DNA from: Bradyrhizobiaceae bacterium
Lineage (GTDB): Bacteria; Bacteroidota; Ignavibacteria; Kapaibacteriales; Kapaibacteriaceae
DNA: 64,000 nucleotides
Reading direction: 5' to 3'
NCBI GenBank assembly: GCA_024103135.1
Contig: JAGFIZ010000051.1
Location: forward strand, 1 to 64,000
Shown: piece after piece, positions 36,101 to 44,974 of the stretch
Layout: each line of letters begins with the position of its first letter
Position numbering within the stretch: the first letter of the stretch is position 1
Notes under the pieces: model-generated
What the model was told of the DNA's origin: nothing
Seen by the model: the letters and a program-made list of their open reading frames with translations, nothing else
Databases searched by the model: none
Made by a program: the position numbers and the translations under genes

Positions 36101-36589
36101 CGTGGTACGGAGGTGCACGAAGCACTGGCATTGGTTCTTAGTGGCGGCAGACACCTGACGACGCATGCCGACGAGATTGTCCAGCAGTTTCTCGATGCAC
36201 GAGCATCGTGGGAACACATCCCTAGCGATGCATTTGTCGAGACCGAACATGTGGCCTTGCTAGACCAGACATTGGTCGTAGGCAGAGCCGACCTGGTATT
36301 CTACTCCGACTCAGAGACGTTGCACATCTGGGATTGGAAGGTGATTGAGCCTGCAACGGACGAAGATCGCAATCGACTACTTGACCATTACCGTCCGCAA
36401 CTCGCTGGATATGCCTGGCTATTCATGAAGGCCAATCCCGCCATCCAGCAGGTTCATGCCCGACTCTTGTTTGTTCCACTTGCTAGCAACCACCTTGACG
36501 AATGGTCGGTTGGCTGTGAGTTCTATAGGTCTGATCTCACGGAACTCGAAGCAGAAATACGATCACGGAGTGCAATTCCAGCGGCGTAG
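33194..36589 (+). CDS. AddA-like UvrD-family helicase-nuclease
   Basis: An 1131-residue SF1A helicase. Walker A is 'ANAGSGKT' at residues 24-31, motif II 'MVDEFQDTNPL', motif III 'GDDKQSIYGFRDAD', and later 'VMTLHASKGLEFPIVI' and 'LLYVALTRAEYHVL'. The C-terminal domain holds a RecB/AddA-type nuclease signature, 'GRADLVFYSD' then 'LHIWDWKV'. This is the architecture of AddA, which resects broken ends until it meets a Chi-like octamer. No AddB gene is adjacent. Two AGCCCCCT/AGGGGGCT octamers lie inside it (34133, 35530). Its last 67 bp overlap the convergent flavoprotein gene. Confidence 0.9.
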   Translation: MARIELTDQQKAALNTSGHLVVRANAGSGKTFILTLRYVWLLLEHGLPIDSVVAITFTKKAAAEMRSRVRDELDRLKHDPERRASLGFSVGDDTVMSRIDQYLHEIGKARISTFHSFAASIVRQHGYELDINPESQDLADTEKRTLLRQAVRAAIRNGIENGTITPAHELLGIQTTEDVVLSLAGSAETLDLLKEWDLTPHEIAKRRLATMPPSLATYLMAIASGLRAELLSLGATQHIEGQRICDGLLQVAEDLTQFDGSDEAKDKNRLSASERSDLILSIAGRLDDYLSVVYTKDGTGRKKHKPLPVTAELSPLPSCGKVRAWAAEVLKGNEDRQAEVFRAVLTAAFDAEKLYAELKRDRNVIDFDDMMRHSVRLFQQHANVAAGFRRIIKHLMVDEFQDTNPLQYKLIELLVPDLCDRTAREQETTLFVVGDDKQSIYGFRDADVRLFSKVDEAIRESNERCNVSGASSVRLQQSYRMTPPLAKEVNAICKAVFAIDSEYDVEYASLESARTHGVNATLGSLRVFGTDKANSQESEAGDTEDNADAEVRLVLERVLAILSGTDDITIPTKDGSGVRKPEASDIAVLVRRRNTVSGIARALQAEGIPVQLHGGRAFFSRPEIADVRNLLQVLADESDSLALAALLRSPLFGITDATLFTIAATQSKPTLSWEALASYVRTDTAAASVVNAYTVLCDLRTRLFDHSVDEVIQHALRQSQWYDSLNGDPRASQAIDNVAKLLDMVRDVASRDGATLYDVIDRIAVPDETDNEAESTESEGGYGVQVMTLHASKGLEFPIVILADISSQVNPPSTRSSSDLGPTYSIDDKEVSEHNPVEKVEASIGASHLANSLVDMLREQAETRRLLYVALTRAEYHVLVNVQYSTLKDGTQSVRGGIGKLIQQWFGYFASPQADATPIAEYHDVGTKDYYDLSHTISAEPYADVINVTSLVDDVPTLTSMPASPNARTRGTEVHEALALVLSGGRHLTTHADEIVQQFLDARASWEHIPSDAFVETEHVALLDQTLVVGRADLVFYSDSETLHIWDWKVIEPATDEDRNRLLDHYRPQLAGYAWLFMKANPAIQQVHARLLFVPLASNHLDEWSVGCEFYRSDLTELEAEIRSRSAIPAA

Positions 36590-37722
36590 CCTGACGACCA
36601 AGCCCACTGGAAGTTATAGCCCCCTAGCCATCCCGTAACGTCGGCGCACTCACCAATCACGTACAACCCTGGTACCGATCGTGCTTCCATGGTCTTTGAG
36701 CTCAGGCCATGAGTGTCGATTCCACCCCCAGTGACTTCTGCCTTTGCATAACCCTCGGTACCAACGACGGGAATCTTCCAGGACCGCAACGTTGAAATGG
36801 CCTCCGAGAATGTTTTTGCAGAGATGGAATTTCTTGGCATCGAGAATCGTGGATCGGTCCATGCCGATGCTAGACGCGAAGGAATATGCTCCGAAGCGAT
36901 GTTGCGAACAAGGCGTTTATCGGATTGTGGCACGTCGTCAAAAGCAGCGCTTCCAGCAGGAAGCAAGTCAAGCTCGACGCTGTCCGGTATGTTCAGGTAT
37001 GACGAGGCCTGCAGTATGGCGGGTCCGCTTAACCCTCGATGCGTAAACAACATGTTCTCTGCAAAGGAGACACCTGATGCTGTTGCTACACATGGTGTGC
37101 TAACACCGGCAAGCTGACCATACGATTGCGCAAAGTCGTCATCGCAGATCAAGGGTACAAGTGCAGGTTTTGTTGGAACAACGGCTAACCCGAACTTTCG
37201 TGCAATGCGGTAGGCAATGCCTGATGCGCCGAGTTTTGGAATCGAAAGTCCACCGGTTGCAAGCACAACGGTCCGAGACTCAAAATATCCATCGCTTGTG
37301 CGAACTGTGAAAACATCGCTCTTATCAACGTCGTTGACCGTAACTCCGCAACGAAGCTCGACACCAGCGCTCACACACTCGTCAACCAGCATGTCGATGA
37401 TTTGCTGAGCACTACCATCGCAAAAGAGCTGACCTAGCGTTTTCTCGTGCCATGCAATGCCATAGCGATTGACGAGGGCAATGAAATCATCTGGAGTGTA
37501 TCGTGCAAGTGCACTCTGCACGAAGTGCTGATTGGAACTGATGAAGTTCCTTGCACCAACGACCCTATTGGTAAAGTTGCACCGACCACCACCGCTGATG
37601 CGAATCTTCCTACCTGGTGTTGCATTATGCTCCAGAAGTATGGTCCGAAGACCATGCTTACCTGCTGTTGCCGCACACATCAGTCCGGCAGCACCGCCGC
37701 CGAGCACAATCACATCCGTCAT
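36523..37722 (-). CDS. HI0933-family FAD/NAD(P) oxidoreductase
   Basis: A 399-residue flavoprotein. The dinucleotide motif 'VIVLGGGAAGLMCAATAG' starts at residue 5, followed by the family marker 'PGRKIRISGGGRCNFTN' and the C-terminal FAD contact 'GLYVIGECADVTGWLGGYNFQ'. It belongs to the YhiN/HI0933 family; members include BaiN-type enoyl reductases, but the substrate here is unknown. It overlaps the giant T9SS gene upstream by four bases and, tail to tail, the AddA-like gene by 67 bp. The octamer at 36618 encodes part of the conserved GWLGGYN. Confidence 0.92.
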   Translation of the reverse strand: MTDVIVLGGGAAGLMCAATAGKHGLRTILLEHNATPGRKIRISGGGRCNFTNRVVGARNFISSNQHFVQSALARYTPDDFIALVNRYGIAWHEKTLGQLFCDGSAQQIIDMLVDECVSAGVELRCGVTVNDVDKSDVFTVRTSDGYFESRTVVLATGGLSIPKLGASGIAYRIARKFGLAVVPTKPALVPLICDDDFAQSYGQLAGVSTPCVATASGVSFAENMLFTHRGLSGPAILQASSYLNIPDSVELDLLPAGSAAFDDVPQSDKRLVRNIASEHIPSRLASAWTDPRFSMPRNSISAKTFSEAISTLRSWKIPVVGTEGYAKAEVTGGGIDTHGLSSKTMEARSVPGLYVIGECADVTGWLGGYNFQWAWSSGYAAGIALRDRISASSSVRSDL

Positions 37723-40700
37723 TTGAGCACAACGAATGGCTGATGGCTTACAAACACTCCAGCCTCGATCTGCACCACGTAGGCACCAGCACCAAGCTCA
37801 GACGTGCTAATGTTAACGGCATACTCGCCACCATTCAATCGAAGAGATCCGTCCAACAGCGTGCGAACTACAATGCCGTTGGCATCGATCACACGGAGGA
37901 CAACGGGCACCGTCTCACGCATACGGAAGGCAATGGTTGCAGCATCTCGTGCTGGATTCGGGAATACCTGGATTCGTGGTGCACCTTGACTGCTAAACTG
38001 CAGGACGGAGATGTTGCACGATCCTGCGGTGACAAATGGTGCCGATGAATCAACGGGTACAATGTCCAGGAACTGCAACGAATCCGATAAGTATCCCCTA
38101 CCACTTGCTGTAATCGTAGTCGTACTGAACTCCGGTACGGTAACGACAAACTGGAACCGTGCTAGTTCGCCCCCTGCAACAGAATCCATTGCCGTTCCCA
38201 CTAACTCAAGCGTTCCATGCTGAATCTCTTGTACGGACATTGCACTGGGCTTTGCCAGGAACGTCGTGCCAATGTACTTGAGCGAACGTGGGTCGTAGTT
38301 CACAGTGTAGGTGGCATTGAGTCCGTTCAACCAATAGGTCGTGCCATTGTACTCGGCCTTGATGTCGGCATCTATCATCAATGGAATCTCAATCGTGTCG
38401 CCTATCGTTCCACCAAGCGTGTCGACAACGAAGTGCGTCAATGCAGGTGCGGTCGCTACGTTTAACTCGGGAGCATAGCCGTATCCAGTGACGATGTTCG
38501 TATCGCGCGTGTCGCATGGACCAAGACTTAAGCCGATGACCGATGTATCGATGGACCGTTCACTACGTGGACAGAATCGTAACGTTACGACGGCACTATC
38601 TCCGGGTTGGACACTGTCGCCAAATGCCGGCACACTACTTACAACAGAGGTGTACATCGGCAGGTCCAGTAGTCCATCAATGGTGTTGGCTACATCACCG
38701 ATGTTGTGGATGGTTACCGTACGGTCCACACATTCAAGAATCCGTACACTGTCAAAGGCCGTAGGCTGCTGAATCTGTATCTCGCTCTTGAAGGCAAGCA
38801 CCGTTCCTTTATCGCCAACGGCAATGAGTTTGTATAAAATCACATCTTCGGTGTCGAAGTTGATACTGTCAACCGTCAACCGGCTATCAACACGATTGTT
38901 GGCAACGGTAACAAAGCGTAGATAGGCAAAGGCATTCAGCGAATCAATACCGCAGAAGTTCTTCAGCGTAATCGACTGTCCACCATACTGACTCGGTGTT
39001 GTAATCACACTTGGGAGATACTGAATTCCACCAGTCTTCGAAATGCACGTATTGCTAAGCAGTGGAGAGATCACATCGAGCAGTCGGAGTTGCGTACTGT
39101 CGAAATCAACGCGCATCATCACGTCGACAACCGATGCATCAATCACAATCGAGGAATGGATCGGCACAACCAACGTATCACAACTAACCATGCCAAACGT
39201 GTCAGGCAGCATTCTGGAAGGTTCAAATGAGAACGTTACACCACGCGGTTGCGCGAAGCCTTCGCCCTTAACCAGCACCGTTGTATCAGCCCCCTTACAG
39301 GGTTTGCTGTAATGAATCACCATTCGTGCTTCATAGATGCGAGGGGCACGTGGTCGCTGGCGGACTTCGATGCTGAACGTCGAACCAGGCCCAATCGTCA
39401 CAGGGAATGCTGCAGGTTGTGTAACAACAAACACCCTGTCGTCTGGCAGGAACGTTACGGAATCAACCTGAACAGTATCCTGCGACGGGTTTACATCAAA
39501 GCTTGGAATCGTAACCTGCACCGTTCGTGCAACATTGCTCAACGTATCGATCACGCCGCTTGGGAACTGTATGCTCAAGGGGTAAGGGGCGAAGGTTAAC
39601 GCCCTCTTGCCAATAAGGAACGTCTCTAGTTCCTTTGCCCAACGTGATCCATGTGCCTTGACGTGTAAGGCCGCTTGCACTTCTATGCTTGTGGAGTCGG
39701 CAGGAACGTTCGGACAGAACTCCAGCACCACCGTGTCGCGCATGCCGGGCGGTATCGTGTATGGCACAACACCGGTTGGTGAATACTTGGACGTCCACGT
39801 AAAGAACTGAGGTCTACCACCGGGAACCCCCGCCGTGTCGGTCCATATCGAGTCCACCGTCATATCAAACACTTGCGAGGCATTGAGCAACTCAATAAGC
39901 CGACGTGAACACTCGCATGGCCGCACATAGCCAAAGTTCACCAAGCTCAATGCACTCTCCAACTCGATGATGATACCGCGTCCGTTGAGATCACCTTCGC
40001 CCTTGACGGTACATGGTGAGCTGCTGTAGGCCGTGAGTTTTGCATTGTACGTTGCATCAGCTTGTGGCCGGAACTCAACGACTACGGCCAGTGAGTCACG
40101 TGGCTGAAGTGTAAGCGGTAGTGGTCGTGAGGTACTGACGATCGCAAAGCCAGGGCCAATCGTGAGACTGTCAAGGACGACTGGCAACGACGAGGTATTC
40201 TCGACAACCAAGGTTGCTTGACGGATGTCACCGGCTTCGACCGTACCGAACGCTGTGTACTGGGTGACGAAGATCTTTGGAGCCGCTGACGTGCCAATCA
40301 TCTGCAGTGTCCATTCTTCTGAGTCAGCATCTCGATATCGGATGTAGGCACGATCGGCCCTGTCCTTTGTCACGTCTGCCGGTGTGTACTCAACCACCAC
40401 GCAAAGCGAATCCCCCGCTGCTAGTGTTTGATTGGGAGGCAAGGATGGTGGATCGACCAACCGATACTTGCCGGTTGGATTATCGAACTGCAGATTGGAT
40501 AGTTGCTGGGTCGACCCTGAGATGTTCACGATGCACACGGTATCCAGCCCACTTGCACATGCAATGACATTCTCCGTTTCCATCACCAGCGGTGAGAATC
40601 TAAAGCGTTGAAGGATGCCCTTGCCGGTAAGGGTAACACAGTCCACCGTATAACATCGGGTTTCGAAGAGACACAGTCTGTCTACATATCGGATGCTATC

Positions 40701-42749
40701 CGTTGGTCGGAACGTAACGGGGATGGTTGCCGTACCATTCGGCGGAACACGTCTGCCCGTACCACTGAGCAGGACGAAGCCATCGCCACGCTCAACATAG
40801 AGGGCTACGTTCAACTCATCGTCGGGCGAGAGATTGCGGATTACGGCATTGATCGTGCGGCTCTGGCCGACAATGACATTGCCAAAGTCAATCGTGTCGA
40901 CTTCGAATTGAATGCGATTGTCAAGCCCCCTTCCAGTAAGCTTGATTGTCCGCTCGATTGTACAACCTCCAAGCTTTGTGCGAATGATGATGCTATCTGA
41001 CTTCTGACCAGGTGATCGTGGTCTGAACCTGATGGCAATGGGGTCGTATCCAGTCTTTGGCTGCACAAGGAATGGAAGTTTGATCTTGTAGTGCGTCCAA
41101 TCCGGAGGAACAATGATGGTGTCGATGGTCAGCGGTGTAAGCGTGAGGTTCGACCAGACGTAGTATGCTGGTGAGGAAAGTTGTCCTGGACACGTTGGTG
41201 AGAAATTCAACTTGTCAATACGACGTGTACCGCCTGGATCACGAATGGAGATTACTTCTTGTGTTCTGCCAATCATTACAAGCTCGGCGGGACGACTCTG
41301 ACAACGGTCATTGCTGACGAGTCGGATGGTATCGATGTAGTCGTTCGTCGTATCACGGACAAAACACCGAACGGTAAGTGTGGTACACTGCCCGGGTGGG
41401 ATTACCAATGGAAACGTAACGCCAACAACGCGATAGCCCTGTGGCTCGCGCGCATTCATGCTGGAGATCGTAATTGGTCGTGGCTGTCCAAGCTTGTCGG
41501 AAGTGTTGCAAATCGTAATTGTCGAGTCGATCGACGAGTATTCCTTGCATCCCACGAGCAAGGTGTCGAACGTTATCGAACTCCGACTATAGCTAAGCTC
41601 GGTCAGACGATTGAGCTTCATGACGATGAATCGCGTACGACCGCAGCGATCGGTGTTGCTCACCTGCAGGGTGTCGAGCATCGGACCGACGTTGGTTCCC
41701 CTAAATGTCACGGTAACGGTCTGTGGTACACCCTGCGTCAGAGTAATACGAGTTGGCGACACGCTAAACGATCCACTCTCGGGTCCGCGCATTCGCAGCG
41801 ATACCTCGCTACCGCACACCGACGTGTCGACGATCTGGAACGTCCACGTCTTCACACTATCACAGAGTATGTCCTCCGTAATCTGATTCGGTGCCACCTG
41901 AAACGTAAGCGGAACCACACGATCGTTGTTCTGATTGCTTGCCTGTGCTCGCAATGCTCCCCAGTGATTGTGACCCGTAGCATCGCAAATGTCGTTGAGA
42001 TTGTTCACCAACTCGTTGCAGCGGTGATAGCTTTCCAGACCAGCTTCGTTGCCGTTGAGTGATTTGTCCTTCCCACAGAGGATTTCCTGCGCAGTACGGA
42101 CGCGACTCCAGATGCGCATCTCGTCCATGAATCCAAGCATGGTCCGATAGAGTGCCTGATTATCAGCCATGGCATTGCATCGTGCATACTGCGTGAGCAA
42201 GCCAGGGTTCTCAAGGGGCTTCAAATACGTTGTTGGATACGATGGATTCGAAACCGGTCCGGCAACCAGTGCACCGTTGATATAGACGGAAACGCTGGCC
42301 GTTGCACCATCAAACACGCCGGCAACGTGGACCCAGGTGTCGTAGTGACCAGAGAAGTCAGCGCGAGCAACGGTATTATCGGCAGCACCTAGTGATGTTG
42401 CTTCCGGACTCACCTCGAAACAGAGTTGATCGGTTTCGCTGATGTACATCACCCATACGTCGTTGTAATCAACGTTGGGTCCCCACAGTCCGCCCAGCGG
42501 CACTCTATACCCTGCCTGCCTCTCTACCTTTACCCACATCTCCACCGTGATGGCCTGCTGCCTTGGTTTGCTTACTTCGCCTGCCAGTTCGATGTACTGC
42601 GCATTGCGTCCTACCGAGTTGGTAAAACGGATTGCACGTTGTGTACAGGCTTTGCGGTTGTCGCATGCAGCCGGGTACTGCGCTTGCGCATGCATGACGC
42701 AGAAGAACAGCACGGCCAGCCATGCTAGAACGCGAGGTCGAGCGTCCAT
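37719..42749 (-). CDS. Giant LamG/ASH-repeat surface protein with T9SS sorting domain
   Basis: A 1676-residue secreted protein. The start at 42749 gives a signal peptide (MDARPRVLAWLAVLFF to AQAQ). Residues about 30-270 are a LamG/concanavalin-type domain ('TVEMWVKVERQAGYR', 'WVHVAGVFDGATASVSVYIN', 'FMDEMRIWSRVRTAQEI'). Repeated ASH-type beta-sandwiches follow to about residue 1150 ('GNVIVGQSRTINAVIRN', 'FGTVEAGDIRQATLVVEN'). Two cohesin-like segments come next, including 'GGTIGDTIEIPLMIDAD'. The end is a T9SS type A domain ('RIQVFPNPARDAATIAF' to 'ELGAGAYVVQIEAG'). It is a probable adhesin. Octamers lie at 39288 and 40924. Confidence 0.9.
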   Translation of the reverse strand: MDARPRVLAWLAVLFFCVMHAQAQYPAACDNRKACTQRAIRFTNSVGRNAQYIELAGEVSKPRQQAITVEMWVKVERQAGYRVPLGGLWGPNVDYNDVWVMYISETDQLCFEVSPEATSLGAADNTVARADFSGHYDTWVHVAGVFDGATASVSVYINGALVAGPVSNPSYPTTYLKPLENPGLLTQYARCNAMADNQALYRTMLGFMDEMRIWSRVRTAQEILCGKDKSLNGNEAGLESYHRCNELVNNLNDICDATGHNHWGALRAQASNQNNDRVVPLTFQVAPNQITEDILCDSVKTWTFQIVDTSVCGSEVSLRMRGPESGSFSVSPTRITLTQGVPQTVTVTFRGTNVGPMLDTLQVSNTDRCGRTRFIVMKLNRLTELSYSRSSITFDTLLVGCKEYSSIDSTITICNTSDKLGQPRPITISSMNAREPQGYRVVGVTFPLVIPPGQCTTLTVRCFVRDTTNDYIDTIRLVSNDRCQSRPAELVMIGRTQEVISIRDPGGTRRIDKLNFSPTCPGQLSSPAYYVWSNLTLTPLTIDTIIVPPDWTHYKIKLPFLVQPKTGYDPIAIRFRPRSPGQKSDSIIIRTKLGGCTIERTIKLTGRGLDNRIQFEVDTIDFGNVIVGQSRTINAVIRNLSPDDELNVALYVERGDGFVLLSGTGRRVPPNGTATIPVTFRPTDSIRYVDRLCLFETRCYTVDCVTLTGKGILQRFRFSPLVMETENVIACASGLDTVCIVNISGSTQQLSNLQFDNPTGKYRLVDPPSLPPNQTLAAGDSLCVVVEYTPADVTKDRADRAYIRYRDADSEEWTLQMIGTSAAPKIFVTQYTAFGTVEAGDIRQATLVVENTSSLPVVLDSLTIGPGFAIVSTSRPLPLTLQPRDSLAVVVEFRPQADATYNAKLTAYSSSPCTVKGEGDLNGRGIIIELESALSLVNFGYVRPCECSRRLIELLNASQVFDMTVDSIWTDTAGVPGGRPQFFTWTSKYSPTGVVPYTIPPGMRDTVVLEFCPNVPADSTSIEVQAALHVKAHGSRWAKELETFLIGKRALTFAPYPLSIQFPSGVIDTLSNVARTVQVTIPSFDVNPSQDTVQVDSVTFLPDDRVFVVTQPAAFPVTIGPGSTFSIEVRQRPRAPRIYEARMVIHYSKPCKGADTTVLVKGEGFAQPRGVTFSFEPSRMLPDTFGMVSCDTLVVPIHSSIVIDASVVDVMMRVDFDSTQLRLLDVISPLLSNTCISKTGGIQYLPSVITTPSQYGGQSITLKNFCGIDSLNAFAYLRFVTVANNRVDSRLTVDSINFDTEDVILYKLIAVGDKGTVLAFKSEIQIQQPTAFDSVRILECVDRTVTIHNIGDVANTIDGLLDLPMYTSVVSSVPAFGDSVQPGDSAVVTLRFCPRSERSIDTSVIGLSLGPCDTRDTNIVTGYGYAPELNVATAPALTHFVVDTLGGTIGDTIEIPLMIDADIKAEYNGTTYWLNGLNATYTVNYDPRSLKYIGTTFLAKPSAMSVQEIQHGTLELVGTAMDSVAGGELARFQFVVTVPEFSTTTITASGRGYLSDSLQFLDIVPVDSSAPFVTAGSCNISVLQFSSQGAPRIQVFPNPARDAATIAFRMRETVPVVLRVIDANGIVVRTLLDGSLRLNGGEYAVNISTSELGAGAYVVQIEAGVFVSHQPFVVLK

Positions 42750-42889
42750 AAAGCTCCAATTCTCTAGAGTATGCCGACAGAAACCACGCAAGGTCATACG
42801 GGTTACAAGTCGATCACAAAATACGAACGACAGCTCTCTACTGCATGTTCCGATCTCGTGTTAGTTTGCATCAAACATCCGGAGGTGAT

Positions 42890-44974
42890 ATGAAGGTCAT
42901 GCTACACGTTGGTGCACTGGTTCTATGTCTGCTCTTTCTCCAGCCCACGACGTCCACGGCACAGTCGCCAAAAGACTTTGCCGTTCGCGTTACGGCGCAA
43001 GTGACGGAAAGTCCAGCCCCTTCCATCACCCTAAAGTGGGATACTCATCCTGATCAGAAAACCATCATCATTCAGCGGAAGCTCGTCAACGCAACAAGCT
43101 TCGGGACTGATTTCGTAGCATCGTTGGACAGCGTCGCCACCGTGTGGACCGATACGGCTGTCGACGTTGGAGTGTCGTATGAGTATCGCATCATTCGCGA
43201 TTGCATCCGTTTCTTGAAACCAGACTCGGCAATTCGCTGGTGGGGCTTTGGCTATATCAACTCTGGAATTCGCGTCGTTCCTGAACTTCGAAACCGCGTA
43301 CTCGTACTCGTGGATTCTACGATGGAAGGTGCACTCTCGGCTGAGTTGACGCAGTATCAGGCCGACCTCGAAGCGGAGGGGTGGACGTCGACCATACGCT
43401 ATGTTCCACGCGCAGAGGACTTCGATCCCGTAGCTGTCGGAAACGTCCGCCAGCTCATCAAGGACGAACTCGTTGCCGGCAAACGGGACGTCCAAGCCAT
43501 CTTCCTTGTAGGCAGAGTTCCGATTCCATACAGTGGTGTGATTGCTCCCGACGGTCACCAGGATCACGTAGGTGCATGGCCTGCCGATGGTGTGTATGGC
43601 GATGACGGCGGATTCTACACGGACGGAACAGCCAACTATCCGAACAACAGCAGAACTGCGCAGAACAATGTTCCTGGTGACGGGAAGTTCGACCAAAGCA
43701 CGTTCTCTTCGCAACTGGAAATTCCAGTCGGTCGCGTAGACTTCTTCAATCTGCCAGAGTTTCAGCAATCGGAAATCGAACTCCTCAAGGCTTACTTCAA
43801 CAAGGCCCATCGATTCCGCACGGCACAATATCCTGTGATCCATAGTGCATATATCGACGATAACTTCGGCAGCTACGGCGAAGGTTTTGCAACAACGGCG
43901 TGGCGAACGTTTCAGTTGTGGGGATCGGATACATCAGTGCATGCAGCAGATTGGTTCGAGTCGCTTGCTGGACCAAACGTCTACCTCTGGGCATACGGAT
44001 GCGGCGGTGGAACAGATATCAGTTGTGGTGGCGTGTGTACGACGAAGGACCTCGCCATAAAGCCCGTGAATGCTGTTCACACGCAACTATTCGGTAGCTA
44101 CTTTGGCGATTGGAACACCAAGAACAACCTCCTTCGGTCGGCAATTGCAACCTCGCCTACAGCCATCACCTGTGCATGGGTCGGACGTCCTGCCTGGTAT
44201 CTACAACGCATGGCACTTGGTGGCACCATTGGCGGTAGTCTCTTGCTCAGCCAGAACAACATGTCGAACGTTGGTGGACAAATGGGGGCTTTCATCCCGA
44301 ACGTCATCTACTCGGGAACGGCAGCAGGCATTGCATCAGTTGGTGAACGAGGCATTCACATTGCACTCATGGGCGACCCAACGCTGCGTGCAATCATGCA
44401 GCCAGTCCCAGCAATGTTGTCAGCTCAAGCCACGATGCTCGAACAGAATCACATTCAGGTTTCCTGGAATGCTGTGCAGGGGGCTGATGGTTACGTGATA
44501 GCCCGGTCAACAGATGGAAAGAAGTTCAAACTTCTTACGTCCATACCTGTAGATGCATCGCCGTATATCGACTCGTTGATGCACGACGGCGAGGTTACCT
44601 ATCGCGTCTATGCATGTGCCTTGCGGACAACGCATGCAGGAACGTACTACGACTTTGGCAAGCCGGCACAGACGTCGTTACAAGTAATGGATGTTGCCGA
44701 AACACCAACGCTTGCAGCAACTGTTCGCATTACACCACAACCAGCAATGGTATCGGCAAGTGCAATCATTACCGTGCCTCATGAAACAGCAATGCTTGGA
44801 CTCACCCTGGTAGATCTGTCGGGAGCAACCGTATGGTCAGCCCACCGCAGCAACGTCGCTGCTGGCAGTCTGCAGATTGAACTTCCTGCACAAGGCCTCC
44901 CCTCCGGCCGGTATGCACTCAAGATCGAAACACTGCAAGGTGTAACTACCGTGTCCTACCTTGTTGTGCATTGA
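42890..44974 (+). CDS. Secreted FN3-containing protein with T9SS tail, C25-peptidase-like core
   Basis: A 694-residue protein whose ATG follows an optimal GGAGGTGAT ribosome site by one base. It has a signal peptide (MKVMLHVGALVLCLLFL to TAQ), a fibronectin III-like domain (about 30-105), a large central domain (about 140-480), a second FN3-like domain ('IQVSWNAVQGADGYVIARS') and a T9SS tail ('LVDLSGATVWSAH', 'GLPSGRYALKIETL'). The core has 'AIFLVGRVPIPYSG', 'GAWPADGVYGD' and 'VYLWAYGCGGGT', reminiscent of gingipain-type C25 peptidases. I could place a candidate cysteine but not a convincing catalytic histidine, so peptidase activity is unproven. Confidence 0.75.
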   Translation: MKVMLHVGALVLCLLFLQPTTSTAQSPKDFAVRVTAQVTESPAPSITLKWDTHPDQKTIIIQRKLVNATSFGTDFVASLDSVATVWTDTAVDVGVSYEYRIIRDCIRFLKPDSAIRWWGFGYINSGIRVVPELRNRVLVLVDSTMEGALSAELTQYQADLEAEGWTSTIRYVPRAEDFDPVAVGNVRQLIKDELVAGKRDVQAIFLVGRVPIPYSGVIAPDGHQDHVGAWPADGVYGDDGGFYTDGTANYPNNSRTAQNNVPGDGKFDQSTFSSQLEIPVGRVDFFNLPEFQQSEIELLKAYFNKAHRFRTAQYPVIHSAYIDDNFGSYGEGFATTAWRTFQLWGSDTSVHAADWFESLAGPNVYLWAYGCGGGTDISCGGVCTTKDLAIKPVNAVHTQLFGSYFGDWNTKNNLLRSAIATSPTAITCAWVGRPAWYLQRMALGGTIGGSLLLSQNNMSNVGGQMGAFIPNVIYSGTAAGIASVGERGIHIALMGDPTLRAIMQPVPAMLSAQATMLEQNHIQVSWNAVQGADGYVIARSTDGKKFKLLTSIPVDASPYIDSLMHDGEVTYRVYACALRTTHAGTYYDFGKPAQTSLQVMDVAETPTLAATVRITPQPAMVSASAIITVPHETAMLGLTLVDLSGATVWSAHRSNVAAGSLQIELPAQGLPSGRYALKIETLQGVTTVSYLVVH

